A stretch of DNA of 64,000 nt, from the NCBI RefSeq assembly GCF_030731085.1, contig NZ_JASNFN010000001.1, forward strand, positions 310,001 to 374,000. The letters run 5' to 3'. The stretch is from Blastococcus carthaginiensis. GTDB taxonomy: Bacteria > Actinomycetota > Actinomycetes > Mycobacteriales > Geodermatophilaceae. Each line of letters starts with the position of its first letter. Positions within the stretch are counted from its first letter, which is position 1. Shown one piece after another: positions 17,601 through 26,303 of the stretch. The notes below the pieces were generated by a model that made no database searches, was not told the DNA's origin, and saw nothing but the letters and a program-made list of their open reading frames with translations. A program made the position numbers and the translations under genes.

Positions 17601-18097
17601 GCGGACACCGGCCGGGAGGAAGACGGGTTCTGGTCGTTCGGGAGGGTGGCGGCGATGCCGTCGAGCAGCCGGTCGAAGAGCCCGGTGAAGGTCGCCAGCT
17701 CGTCGTCGGTCCAGTCGGCGACGACGGTGCGCAGGAAGGCCACCCGCTCGGCGCGGAGCTCGTCCAGCTCGCTGTGCCCGGCGTCGGTGAGCACCAGCCG
17801 GCTGGCCCGGCCGTCGGACTCGTCCGCGACGCGGACCACCAGTCCGCGCTCGACCAGGAGGGTGATGTGCCGGCTGATGGTGGAGGGGTCGGCGTGCACG
17901 AGTTCGGCCAGCGCGCTCTGCCGCAACGGCCCCAGTCGCTGGAGCGGGAAGAGCAGGACCGACGCAGCCCGGTCACGGCCGCCTTCGGCCGTGTGCTGGG
18001 CCTTGATGCCGTGGATGAGCCGCATGAACCGGGGCATCTGCTCGCTGAGCGCCAGCAGCCCGGAATCGCGGCGCACCTCGGACGGGGACGTCGACAT
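17597..18097 (-). CDS. MarR family transcriptional regulator
   Basis: 166 residues with a winged helix: LGPLRQSALAELVHADPSTISRHITLLVERGLV is the HTH and VRVADESDGRASRLVLTDAG the wing (D-x-R-x basic tip). Dimerisation helices flank it. It precedes and overlaps the DHA2 exporter gene, so it probably represses the pump and itself until a ligand binds. Two GCATGC palindromes lie in the upstream region (see 18124-18160) and are the probable operators. Confidence 0.88.
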   Translation of the reverse strand: MSTSPSEVRRDSGLLALSEQMPRFMRLIHGIKAQHTAEGGRDRAASVLLFPLQRLGPLRQSALAELVHADPSTISRHITLLVERGLVVRVADESDGRASRLVLTDAGHSELDELRAERVAFLRTVVADWTDDELATFTGLFDRLLDGIAATLPNDQNPSSSRPVSA

Positions 18098-18123
18098 GGG
18101 GAACCTCGCGTGTCGGTGGAAAC

Positions 18124-18160
18124 TGCATGCAACCTACACCTTGTTGCTGGGCGCATGCAT
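18124..18160. promoter_or_regulatory. paired GCATGC palindromes, probable MarR operators
   Basis: tgcatgca at 18124-18131 (within aactgcatgcaacc) and cgcatgcatcg centred about 28 bases away at 18153-18160. Read on the minus strand, a TAGGTT hexamer that could be the -10 box abuts the first site and the second overlaps the -35 area of the marR-exporter operon. The same TTGCATGCA word forms a perfect inverted repeat at 22626-22667. Confidence 0.55.
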
Positions 18161-18273
18161 CGATCTGGTCATGTGTCCCCGGCCACGGCGCCGGAGGTGG
18201 GATCCTGGGCGGGTTGCCCGCCGTCCGGTCAGGGCCGCGGGGCCATCGCACGGAGAGGACGCCGGGACAGACC

Positions 18274-21200
18274 GTGAGCGCACCGCACGACGACCTCCGG
18301 TCGCGGCTGTCCGGGTTGACGCTGGCCGACGAGCACCGGCTGCGCCGCCGGCTCGACGGGTTGCGCCGCACCAGGGAGGCGCGCGCCCGTGAGCAGCAGC
18401 GCGAGCGCATCGCGGCCGACGTCGCCGCTGCCGAGGAGCGGATCGCCCGGCGCCGGGCGGCCGTGCCGGCGATCTCCTACCCCGAGGACCTGCCGGTCAG
18501 CGCGCGGCGCGAGGACATCGCCGCCGCCCTCCGGGACGCGCAGGTCGTCGTCGTCGCCGGCGAGACAGGGTCGGGCAAGACCACCCAGCTCCCCAAGATC
18601 GCCCTCGAGCTCGGCCGGGGCGTGCGGGGCCGGATCGGGCACACCCAGCCCCGGCGGATCGCCGCGCGCAGCGTGGCCGAGCGGATCGCCGAGGAGCTGG
18701 GGACGCCGCTGGGCGAGACCGTCGGCTACAAGATGCGCTTCAACGACCAGGTGTCGGACGCGACCCTGGTCAAGCTGATGACCGACGGCGTCCTGCTGGC
18801 CGAGATCGCGCACGACCGGCTGCTGCGCCAGTACGACACGATCGTCATCGACGAGGCCCACGAGCGGAGCCTCAACATCGACTTCCTGCTGGGCTACCTG
18901 GCCCAGATCCTGCCGCGGCGCCCGGACCTGAAGCTGGTCATCACCTCGGCCACGATCGACGTCGAGCGGGTGGCGGCCCACTTCAGCGGCGCGCCGGTCG
19001 TGGAGGTCAGCGGGCGCACGTACCCCGTCGAGGTGCGCTACCGCCCGGTCGTCGACCCCGACGACCCGGACTCCGACGAGGACCGCGACCAGGTGACGGC
19101 GATCCTGGACGCCGTCGACGAGCTGGTGGCCGAGGGGCCCGGGGACATCCTCGTCTTCCTCGCCGGCGAGCGGGAGATCCGCGACACCCAGGACGCGCTC
19201 GCCGACCGCGCGCTGCCGGGCACCGAGATCGTGCCCCTCTACTCGCGGCTGTCGGCGGCCGACCAGCACAAGGTCTTCGCCCCGCACACCGGCCGGCGCA
19301 TCGTGCTGGCCACCAACGTCGCCGAGACCTCGCTGACGGTGCCGGGCATCCGCTACGTCATCGACCCCGGCACGGCGCGCATCTCCCGGTACAGCCATCG
19401 CACGAAGGTGCAGCGGCTGCCGATCGAGCCGGTCAGCCAGGCCTCGGCCCGGCAGCGCTCCGGTCGCTGCGGGCGGCTCGGGCCGGGCATCGCCATCCGG
19501 CTCTACACCGAGGCCGACTACGAGTCCCGCCCCGAGTTCACCGACCCGGAGATCCTGCGCACCAACCTGGCGTCGGTGCTGCTGCAGATGGCCGCGCTCG
19601 ACCTCGGCGCGGTGGAGGACTTCCCGTTCGTCGACCCGCCGGACCGGCGGGCGGTCGCCGACGGGCTGGCCCTGCTCGAGGAGCTGCACGCGCTCGACGA
19701 GCACGGCCGGCTCACCCCGACCGGCCGGGCGCTGGCCGCGCTGCCGCTGGACCCGCGGATGGCCCGCATGGTGGTCGAGGCCGACCGGCGCGGTGTGCTG
19801 GAGGAGGTGCTGGTCATCGCGGCCGGGCTGACCATCCAGGACCCGCGCGAGCGGCCGACCGAGCACCAGCAGGCGGCCGACCAGATGCACGCCCGGTTCG
19901 CCGACGAGAACTCCGACTTCCTCGCCCTGCTGAACCTGTGGCGCTACCTCGGTGAGCAGCAGGAGGCGTTGTCCGGAAACCAGTTCCGCCGCACGGTGAA
20001 GCGGGAGTTCCTGCACTACCTGCGCATCCGCGAGTGGCAGGACCTGCACGGCCAGCTGCGCGGCACCGCCCGCCGGCTCGGCATGACGCTGAACGGCGCC
20101 GCCACCGAGCCTGACGAGCGCGGCATCACCGCCGCCCTGCTCGCCGGCCTCCTCAGCCACGTCGGCATGCAGGCGGAGGTGGTGAAGACGCGGGACGGGA
20201 AGCCCGGTCGTCCCGGCCGCGAGTACCTGGGCACGCGGAACACCCGTTTCGTGCTCGCCCCCGGCACGCCGCTGGCGAAGAAGCCGCCGCGCTGGGTGGT
20301 GGCCGCCGAGCTGGTCGAGACCAGCCGGCTGTTCGCGCGCACGGTCGGCCGCATCGACCCCGAGACGGTGGAGAAGCTCGCCGACCACCTGGTCAAGCGC
20401 CAGTACTCCGAGCCGCGGTGGGACGCCAAGCGGGGCTCCGTCGTCGCCACCGAGCGGGTCACCCTCTACGGGCTGCCGCTCGTGGTCGGCCGCCGGGTGC
20501 AGTACGGCTCCATCGACCCGGCCGTCTCCCGGGAGCTGTTCATCCGGCACGCGCTGGTGCAGGGGGAGTGGACCACCCACCACCGTTTCTGGGCGGAGAA
20601 CCAGCGGGCGATCGAGCGGGTCGCCGAGCTGGAGGAGCGCGCCCGCCGGCGCGACATCGGCGTCGACGACGAGACGCTGTTCGAGCTCTACGACGCGCGG
20701 GTCCCCGCCGACGTCGTCTCCACCCGGCACTTCGACACGTGGTGGAAGCGGGCCCGCCACGAGCAACCCGACCTGCTCACCTTCACGCCGGAGATGCTCA
20801 CCAACGCGGCCGCGGCGGCGCAGGTCCGCCCGGAGGACTTCCCCGACGAGGTGCGGCTGTCCCAGGCGCTCACCCTGCCCCTCTCGTACGCGTTCGCCCC
20901 CGGCAGCGCCGAGGACGGCGTGACGGTCGACGTGCCGCTGGGCGTGCTGGACTCGGTGGCCCAGCGGACGTCGGGGGAGTCGCTGGCCTTCACCGTGCCC
21001 GGCCTGCGCGAGGAGCTGGTGACGGCGCTGCTGCGCACCCTGCCCAAGGGCCTGCGCCGAGCGCTGGTGCCCATCCCCGACCGGGTGCGGGCGGTGCTGC
21101 CCGGGATCGACCCGGGGGAGCCGCTGCTGCCGGCGCTGGAGCGCGAGCTGCGCCGGGCCGCGGGCGTGGTGGTCCCGCCCGACGCGTGGCAGCCCGGTCA

Positions 21201-22212
21201 GGTGCCCGATCACCTGCGCGCCACCTTCCGCGTGCTCGACGACCAGCACCGGCCCCTGGCCACCGGCAAGGACCTCGCCGCGCTCAGGGCGCAGGTGGCC
21301 CCGCAGGCCCGGGCCGGTCTGGCGCGGGCGGCCTCGGACCTCGAGCGCACCGGGTGCACGTCCTGGGAGTTCGGCGAGCTGCCCCGCACCGTGGAGGTGC
21401 GTCGCGGCGCCCACGTCGTCACGGCGTACCCCGCGCTGGTGGACGAGGGGACGACGGTGGGGATCCGCGTCGTCCCGACCGAGGCCGAGGCGACCCGGCT
21501 GACCTGGCGCGGCGCCCGCCGGCTGTTGGTCCTGGTCGCCGGCTCGCCGGTCAAGCAGGTGGTCAAGGGGCTGGGCCCGGCCACCCGGCTGGCCCTGCAG
21601 TTCAACCCGGACGGCGAGATCCCCGACCTGGTCGCCGACTGCGTGGACGCCGCCGCCGACGAGCTGATCGCCGCCGCCGGGGGGCCGCCCCGCGACGCGG
21701 CCTCCTTCGGCGCCCTGGTCGCCGCGGCGAAGGGGCAGCTGCTCCGGCTCACCGTCGACACGGTCGGGCGCGTCGAGGCGGTGCTGACCCGGGCGCGCGA
21801 GGTGGCGGTCGCGATCGGCGGCGCGCCCGCCCGCCGGGTGCCCGACGCGGCCGTGGCCGACCTGCGGCGGCAGATGACCGGGCTGCTGCACCGGGGTTTC
21901 GTCGCCGCGACCGGCCGCCGCCGGCTGCCCGACGTCGTCCGGTACCTGACGGCCATGGCGCACCGGCTGGAGAAGCTGCCGGCCAACGCGGTGCGCGACG
22001 AGCTGTGGATGCAGCAGGTCGCGGCCGTGACCGCGGAGTACGAGCAGCTGCGGAGGCAGGTGCCCCCGACCGGGGCGCCGGACGACCCGGTGACCCGGGT
22101 GCGCTGGATGCTCGAGGAGCTGCGGGTGGGGCTGTTCGCCCAGAACGTGGGCACGCCCCGCCCGGTGTCCGAGCAGCGCATCTACAAGGCGATCGACGCG
22201 ATCGGCGTCTAG
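18274..22212 (+). CDS. hrpA: ATP-dependent RNA helicase HrpA
   Basis: 1312 residues, the usual size for bacterial HrpA, a DEAH-box helicase of RNA metabolism. Helicase motifs in order: GETGSGKTTQ (Walker A), TQPRRIAARSVA (Ia), DEAHERS (II), SATID (III), TNVAETSLTVPGI (V) and QRSGRCGR (VI; most HrpA have QRxGRAGR, here Cys replaces Ala). These are followed by the HA2 ratchet domain, OB-fold and the long HrpA-specific DUF3418 region from about residue 700. GTG at 18274 is taken as start because SAPHDDLRSRL resembles family N-termini; CGGAGAGG lies upstream. Its stop overlaps the stop of the convergent HTH gene. Confidence 0.93.
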   Translation: MSAPHDDLRSRLSGLTLADEHRLRRRLDGLRRTREARAREQQRERIAADVAAAEERIARRRAAVPAISYPEDLPVSARREDIAAALRDAQVVVVAGETGSGKTTQLPKIALELGRGVRGRIGHTQPRRIAARSVAERIAEELGTPLGETVGYKMRFNDQVSDATLVKLMTDGVLLAEIAHDRLLRQYDTIVIDEAHERSLNIDFLLGYLAQILPRRPDLKLVITSATIDVERVAAHFSGAPVVEVSGRTYPVEVRYRPVVDPDDPDSDEDRDQVTAILDAVDELVAEGPGDILVFLAGEREIRDTQDALADRALPGTEIVPLYSRLSAADQHKVFAPHTGRRIVLATNVAETSLTVPGIRYVIDPGTARISRYSHRTKVQRLPIEPVSQASARQRSGRCGRLGPGIAIRLYTEADYESRPEFTDPEILRTNLASVLLQMAALDLGAVEDFPFVDPPDRRAVADGLALLEELHALDEHGRLTPTGRALAALPLDPRMARMVVEADRRGVLEEVLVIAAGLTIQDPRERPTEHQQAADQMHARFADENSDFLALLNLWRYLGEQQEALSGNQFRRTVKREFLHYLRIREWQDLHGQLRGTARRLGMTLNGAATEPDERGITAALLAGLLSHVGMQAEVVKTRDGKPGRPGREYLGTRNTRFVLAPGTPLAKKPPRWVVAAELVETSRLFARTVGRIDPETVEKLADHLVKRQYSEPRWDAKRGSVVATERVTLYGLPLVVGRRVQYGSIDPAVSRELFIRHALVQGEWTTHHRFWAENQRAIERVAELEERARRRDIGVDDETLFELYDARVPADVVSTRHFDTWWKRARHEQPDLLTFTPEMLTNAAAAAQVRPEDFPDEVRLSQALTLPLSYAFAPGSAEDGVTVDVPLGVLDSVAQRTSGESLAFTVPGLREELVTALLRTLPKGLRRALVPIPDRVRAVLPGIDPGEPLLPALERELRRAAGVVVPPDAWQPGQVPDHLRATFRVLDDQHRPLATGKDLAALRAQVAPQARAGLARAASDLERTGCTSWEFGELPRTVEVRRGAHVVTAYPALVDEGTTVGIRVVPTEAEATRLTWRGARRLLVLVAGSPVKQVVKGLGPATRLALQFNPDGEIPDLVADCVDAAADELIAAAGGPPRDAASFGALVAAAKGQLLRLTVDTVGRVEAVLTRAREVAVAIGGAPARRVPDAAVADLRRQMTGLLHRGFVAATGRRRLPDVVRYLTAMAHRLEKLPANAVRDELWMQQVAAVTAEYEQLRRQVPPTGAPDDPVTRVRWMLEELRVGLFAQNVGTPRPVSEQRIYKAIDAIGV

Positions 22213-22577
22213 GACCCCGGCCCGGCCCCGTTCTCCTTCAGCAACGCCGAGATGCGCTGCCGGGTGACCCCGAAGAGGGCGGCGATCCGGTTGATGCTCA
22301 CCTGCTCGCGCTGCAGGGCCGCCGCCTCCTCGCGGCGCCACTGGGAACCGGCGGTCGCCAGGCAGGACAGCACCGTGGAGATGCTCTCCACGACGAGCGG
22401 GCGGGACTCCTCGGTGACCAGCTCCAGCCACGGCTGGCCGGCCCGGCGGGCGGCCAGCAGCGCCTCGGCGCGCGCCCGCGCCCTGGCCAGCTCGTCCACC
22501 GACTCGTCGATGCGCCGGACGAGCTCGTCGAGCGCATCGAGTGCCGTGTCGTCTCCGGTTGGCCGGGGGGCACTCAT
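22209..22577 (-). CDS. small HTH DNA-binding protein of unknown role
   Basis: 122 residues. The N-terminal 70 are helical and charged (LDELVRRIDESVDELARARA), the C-terminus is a helix-turn-helix: REQVSINRIAALFGVTRQRI at about residues 90-112, resembling the fourth region of sigma factors or MerR/Fis-like HTHs. ATG at 22577 follows GAGGAG. Its stop codon overlaps the hrpA stop tail-to-tail (22209-22212). A perfect inverted repeat lies 49-90 bases upstream, placed in its own promoter region, which suggests autoregulation. No named family recognised. Confidence 0.75.
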   Translation of the reverse strand: MSAPRPTGDDTALDALDELVRRIDESVDELARARARAEALLAARRAGQPWLELVTEESRPLVVESISTVLSCLATAGSQWRREEAAALQREQVSINRIAALFGVTRQRISALLKENGAGPGS

Positions 22578-22625
22578 GCGCGCTCCTCGAGGTGTGGGCG
22601 ACAAGGACGTGCGGAGTCTAGATGT

Positions 22626-22667
22626 AACCCCCATTGCATGCAGCGGCGGTTGCATGCAATGGGGGTT
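22626..22667. promoter_or_regulatory. perfect 17-bp inverted repeat, probable operator in a divergent promoter
   Basis: Arm 22626-22642 (aacccccattgcatgca) is exactly complementary to 22651-22667, spacer of 8. Each arm ends in TGCATGCA, itself a palindrome, so two dyads lie 16 bases centre to centre. For the plus strand, TTGCGC at 22666-22671 and GATAGT at 22689-22694 (17-base spacer) could drive the anti-sigma gene. For the minus strand, TAGACT (complement of 22616-22621) could be the -10 of the HTH gene, so the repeat sits across both promoters. Confidence 0.7.
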
Positions 22668-22791
22668 GCGCATCCGGGTGGCGCTGGGGATAGTCGTGGG
22701 CAACGTATTGAGTTCTCCGGCCGCCCTGCCGATGTCGTCAGCGATGGGCCTTCCCGCTGCTCCCTCGCCCACTGCCAGAACGGAACGCCGC

Positions 22792-23181
22792 ATGTCCACG
22801 CTCAGCGCCAGCCTCGACCTCCCCCCGGTCGCCGCCAGCGTGCCGGTGGCCCGGCGGCTGGTCCGCGAGCTGCTGCGGTCCTGGGGTGCCCGCCAGGACC
22901 ACGAGGACGCCGCCCTGCTGGTCACCGAGCTGGTGGCGAACGTGGTGGACCACGTGGGCGGCACCGCCTGCCTCACCGTGGAGGCGACCCTCTCCGAGGA
23001 CTGGCTGCGCCTCGCCGTCGTCGACTGCTCGCCCGCCCGCCCGGCGGTGCAGCCGTTCTCCCCGGACCGCCCCCGGGGCCGGGGGATGCTCATGGTGGAG
23101 GTGCTCGCCGACCGGTGGGGCTGCGAGGACCACCGCGACGGCAAGCGCGTGTGGTTCGAGCTGCGCCCACCCCGGCTGTGA
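22792..23181 (+). CDS. ATP-binding anti-sigma-factor-type kinase (RsbW/SpoIIAB-like)
   Basis: 129 residues, a stand-alone HATPase domain. The N-box is VTELVANVVDHVGG, the G1 box VVDCSP and the Gly-rich lid RPRGRGMLMVEVLADRWG. Such proteins bind a sigma factor or phosphorylate an anti-anti-sigma protein; actinobacteria hold many copies. ATG at 22792 with CGGAA upstream; an in-frame ATG at 22744 is possible. It is divergent from the small HTH gene across the 22626-22667 operator. Target sigma factor not in the window. Confidence 0.8.
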   Translation: MSTLSASLDLPPVAASVPVARRLVRELLRSWGARQDHEDAALLVTELVANVVDHVGGTACLTVEATLSEDWLRLAVVDCSPARPAVQPFSPDRPRGRGMLMVEVLADRWGCEDHRDGKRVWFELRPPRL

Positions 23182-23186
23182 CGCAC

Positions 23187-23239
23187 CGGCTGGTTTGCCG
23201 GGCTCGCCGATCGGGGACCGGCGAGGAGGAAGCCAGCCG
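23187..23239 (+). other. two-tier hairpin in the 5' leader of the 54-residue protein gene
   Basis: Outer stem cggctgg (23187-23193) pairs with ccagccg (23233-23239); inner stem ctcgccg (23203-23209) pairs with cggcgag (23219-23225). It starts 6 bases after the anti-sigma stop and ends 1 base before the AAGGAGG of the next gene, so it could end transcription, protect mRNA or gate translation. Confidence 0.45.
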
Positions 23240-23255
23240 AAGGAGGGACCGCGCG

Positions 23256-23420
23256 ATGAGCGAGCCGAACACCCACGCCGCCGGTGAGGACGTCTCCGAC
23301 GAGGAGATGATCGAGACCGTGGCGGGCCAGACCGACAGCGCGTCGGAGAACGCCGACGTCGCGGGCAAGGACTGGGACGGCGACCCGGGGTCCGCACCGG
23401 CCCCCGGCGACCAGGCCTGA
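23256..23420 (+). CDS. small acidic protein (54 aa), unknown function
   Basis: 54 codons from ATG 23256 with a strong AAGGAGGgacc. The protein is very acidic (about a quarter Asp/Glu, one Lys), with no hydrophobic segment, ending DGDPGSAPAPGDQA. It is likely cytosolic and largely disordered. Position after the anti-sigma-type ATPase suggests a joint transcript. No family recognised. Confidence 0.65.
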   Translation: MSEPNTHAAGEDVSDEEMIETVAGQTDSASENADVAGKDWDGDPGSAPAPGDQA

Positions 23421-23498
23421 GCGCCCCGCACCGCCCCCGTCCCGTTCCCGGGCCGGGGGCGGTGCCACGTGGGGGCCCGGCGTTGGCACACTGCGGTG

Positions 23499-24815
23499 AT
23501 GAGCGCCACAGCGGAGCAGCTGAGCCGGCCCGCCCGCACCGCGGCCCGCTGGGCGGTCCGGCACGGCCTGCCGGCGGTGTACCTCTCCCGCAGCGCCCGC
23601 CGGGGTGACGCCGTCGGCCGGCTGATGCGCGACCCGGCCCTCCGCGAGCAGCCCTACGGGCTGTACGAGGAGCTGCGCGCCCGCGGACCGCTCACCGGCA
23701 GCAGCCTGGGGCTGGTCACGACGTCCCACCCCGTGGCCCAGGAGGTGCTGCGCAGCGACCGCTTCGGCGTGGGCTGGGACCGCGCGACGGCGCCGCGGCT
23801 CGTCCGCTGGGCGCTGCAGTTCGGTGACGACCCCACCGCGGCCGGGGTGGCCGAGCCGCCGTCCATGCTCGTCGTCGACCCACCCGACCACACCCGGTTC
23901 CGCCGGCTGGTCAGCCGCGCCTTCACCCCGCGGGCGACGGCGGCGTTCGAGCCGGCCGTCCGGCGCACCGCCGAGCGGCTGCTCGACGACCTCGAGCGCC
24001 GGGACGGCGTCGTCGACCTCGTCGAGGCCTATGCGGCACAGCTGCCCGTGCTGGTCATCGCCGAGCTCCTGGGCGTCCCCGTGGCGCGCCGCGAGGACTT
24101 CCTCCGCTGGGGCGCGGCGGCGGCCGCCACCCTCGACCCGGGCCTGCCGCTGGGCCGTTTCCTGGCCGCGGAGCGGGCGCTGCGGGCGATGCACCGCTTC
24201 CTCGGCGAGCACTTCGCGCGGCTCCGCCGGGAGCCCGGCGAGGACCTGGTCAGCCGGCTGGTCACCCTGCCGCCCGACGAGGCGCTCGACGACCGGGAGC
24301 TGCACGCCACGGTCCTGCTGCTCCTGGGCGCGGGCTTCGAGACCACGGTCAACCTGCTGGGCAACGCCGTGGTGCTGCTGGACGCGCACCGCGACCAGTG
24401 GGACGCCCTGCGCGGTGGGGACGCGAGCTGGGACGACGCCGTCGAGGAGGTGCTGCGGCTGGACAGCCCCGTGCAACTGACCGGCCGGACGGCGCGCGCG
24501 GACCTCGAGCTCGCCGGACGGCGGGTGGGCGCCGGCATGCGGGTGACCCTCCTGCTGGGCGCGGCGAACCGCGATCCCGACGTCTTCCCCGACCCGGCGC
24601 GGTTCGACGTCACCCGGGCCAACGCGCGGGAGCACCTGGCGTTCTCCGGGGGCATCCACTACTGCCTGGGCGCGGGGCTGGCCCGGCTGGAGGGCGCCGT
24701 GGGCCTGCAGGCACTGGGCGAGCGCTTCCCGGGCCTGCGCGTGGCCGGCCGCCCGGAGCGCCGGGACCTGCAGACCCTGCGCGGCTTCGGAGTGCTCCCG
24801 GTCGCGCCCCGCTGA
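23499..24815 (+). CDS. cytochrome P450
   Basis: 438 residues, soluble bacterial P450. The I-helix oxygen-activating motif is LLLGAGFETT, the ExxR motif EVLR lies in EEVLRLDSPVQ, and the haem loop FSGGIHYCLGAG carries the thiolate Cys. It is a monooxygenase needing a ferredoxin and reductase, none of which is adjacent. Substrate cannot be inferred. ATG at 23499 is used; the frame extends upstream to 23469 without a better site. It ends just before a dispersed hairpin repeat. Confidence 0.92.
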   Translation: MSATAEQLSRPARTAARWAVRHGLPAVYLSRSARRGDAVGRLMRDPALREQPYGLYEELRARGPLTGSSLGLVTTSHPVAQEVLRSDRFGVGWDRATAPRLVRWALQFGDDPTAAGVAEPPSMLVVDPPDHTRFRRLVSRAFTPRATAAFEPAVRRTAERLLDDLERRDGVVDLVEAYAAQLPVLVIAELLGVPVARREDFLRWGAAAAATLDPGLPLGRFLAAERALRAMHRFLGEHFARLRREPGEDLVSRLVTLPPDEALDDRELHATVLLLLGAGFETTVNLLGNAVVLLDAHRDQWDALRGGDASWDDAVEEVLRLDSPVQLTGRTARADLELAGRRVGAGMRVTLLLGAANRDPDVFPDPARFDVTRANAREHLAFSGGIHYCLGAGLARLEGAVGLQALGERFPGLRVAGRPERRDLQTLRGFGVLPVAPR

Positions 24816-24823
24816 CCCCTTGT

Positions 24824-24902
24824 CGATCAGGTCACCTGGTCGTCCGGGGTCCTGGCTCGCGGTCGGCGGTGAGCCAGGACCCCGTCAGGTGAGCCAGGAC
24901 GC
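24824..24902 (+). repeat. dispersed convergent-gene hairpin repeat, copy A
   Basis: Order: palindrome-like gatcaggtcacctggtc, then a 13-14 bp stem (24846-24858 ggggtcctggctc with 24871-24883), then a third copy of the arm, gagccaggac, at 24891-24900. It fills the gap between P450 (plus) and cysN (minus), which converge. Two more copies lie at 36549-36627 and 46545-46624. Confidence 0.85.
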
Positions 24903-24912
24903 CACCGGTCCG

Positions 24913-26235
24913 TCAGCTGCCGGGGACCAGCATGCCCGCGCCGACGGTGGCGTTGGTCGCCTCGTCGACGAGGATGAAGCGCCCGGTCACGCGGTTGCGC
25001 GAGTACTGGTCCACGAACAGCGGCTGGGTGGTGCGCAGCCGCACCCGGCCGATGTCGTTCAGGCCGAGCTCGGTCGCGTCCTGCTCGCGGTGCAGCGTGT
25101 TCACGTCCAGCCGGTACTGCAGCTCCTTGACCACCGCCCGCACCGACCGGGTCGTGTGCTTGACGGCCAGCCGCTGCCGGGGGCGCAGCGGCTCGTCGGT
25201 CATCCAGCACACCAGCGCGTCGAGGTCCTGCGTCACGTGCGGCGCGTTCGCCGGCCGGCAGATCAGGTCGCCGCGGGAGACGTCCAGGTCGTCGGCCAGC
25301 CGCACGGTCACCGACATCGGGGCGAACGCCTCCTCGACCGGGCCGCGGGGCCCGTCGATGCCGGCGATCGTCGTCGTCAGGCCGCTGGGCAGCACCTGCA
25401 CCTCGTCGCCGGGGCGCAGCACGCCGCTGGCGACGGTCCCGGCGTAGCCCCGGTAGTCGTGGTGCGCGTCGGACTGCGGCCGGATCACGTACTGCACCGG
25501 GAAGCGCACGTCGATCAGGTTGCGGTCGCTGGCCACGTGCACGTGCTCGAGGTGGTGCAGCAGCGAGGGGCCCTGGTACCAGGGCGTGTTCTCCGACCGG
25601 CGGACGACGTTGTCGCCGTGCAGCGCGGAGATCGGCACCACGGTGAGGTCGGGGACGTCGAGCTTGGCGGCGAAGGAGGTGAACTCGTCGCGGATCGCCT
25701 CGTAGGTCTCCTCCGACCAGTCGACGAGGTCCATCTTGTTGACGGCGACGACCAGGTGCGGCACCCGCAGCAGCGAGGCGAGGAAGGCGTGCCGCCGGCT
25801 CTGCTCCAGCATGCCCTTGCGGGCGTCGACCAGCACGATCGCCAGGTCGGCCGTGGAGGCGCCGGTGACCATGTTCCGCGTGTACTGCACGTGGCCCGGG
25901 GTGTCGGCGAGGATGAACGTGCGCCGCGGGGTGGCGAAGTACCGGTAGGCGACGTCGATGGTGATGCCCTGCTCGCGCTCGGCGCGCAGGCCGTCGGTGA
26001 GCAGCGCCAGGTCGACGTAGTCGCCCTTGCTGGCCCGCTCGACCGCCTCGTACTGGTCCTCGAAGACGGCCTTGCTGTCGTACAGCAGGCGGCCGATCAG
26101 CGTGCTCTTGCCGTCGTCCACCGAGCCGGCGGTCGCGATGCGCAGGATGTCCTTGCGCGCGGTGGCGATCTCGGCGGCCGCCTCGGCGGCGGCCGAGTGG
26201 ACGTCGACGGGGGCGTCGGGCTGGGCGGCGGTCAT
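24913..26235 (-). CDS. cysN: sulfate adenylyltransferase subunit 1 (GTPase)
   Basis: 440 residues, the GTPase subunit that drives formation of adenylyl sulfate by CysD. G-motifs: TAGSVDDGKSTLIGRLLYD (P-loop), LADTPGHVQYTRNM (G3) and VAVNKMDLVD (G4), followed by EF-Tu-like beta-barrel domains. It ends after the barrels, so no APS kinase (CysC) is fused, unlike mycobacterial CysNC. ATG at 26235 has AGGAGA. It is the downstream partner of cysD, but 280 bases separate them and that gap carries an opposite-strand gene. Confidence 0.95.
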   Translation of the reverse strand: MTAAQPDAPVDVHSAAAEAAAEIATARKDILRIATAGSVDDGKSTLIGRLLYDSKAVFEDQYEAVERASKGDYVDLALLTDGLRAEREQGITIDVAYRYFATPRRTFILADTPGHVQYTRNMVTGASTADLAIVLVDARKGMLEQSRRHAFLASLLRVPHLVVAVNKMDLVDWSEETYEAIRDEFTSFAAKLDVPDLTVVPISALHGDNVVRRSENTPWYQGPSLLHHLEHVHVASDRNLIDVRFPVQYVIRPQSDAHHDYRGYAGTVASGVLRPGDEVQVLPSGLTTTIAGIDGPRGPVEEAFAPMSVTVRLADDLDVSRGDLICRPANAPHVTQDLDALVCWMTDEPLRPRQRLAVKHTTRSVRAVVKELQYRLDVNTLHREQDATELGLNDIGRVRLRTTQPLFVDQYSRNRVTGRFILVDEATNATVGAGMLVPGS

Positions 26236-26303
26236 CGGGCGGTCTCCTGGCGCAGGACGGCGGCGTGGCGGACGCTGGTCTCCGTCGACCGGGGAGGCAG
26301 CGG

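Noticed and set aside
18127..22431. Long frame on the minus strand opposite hrpA (about 1400 codons)
   Set aside because: Shadow of the hrpA codon bias; the plus strand holds all helicase motifs and the minus frame is a repetitive Arg/Gly/Asp product.
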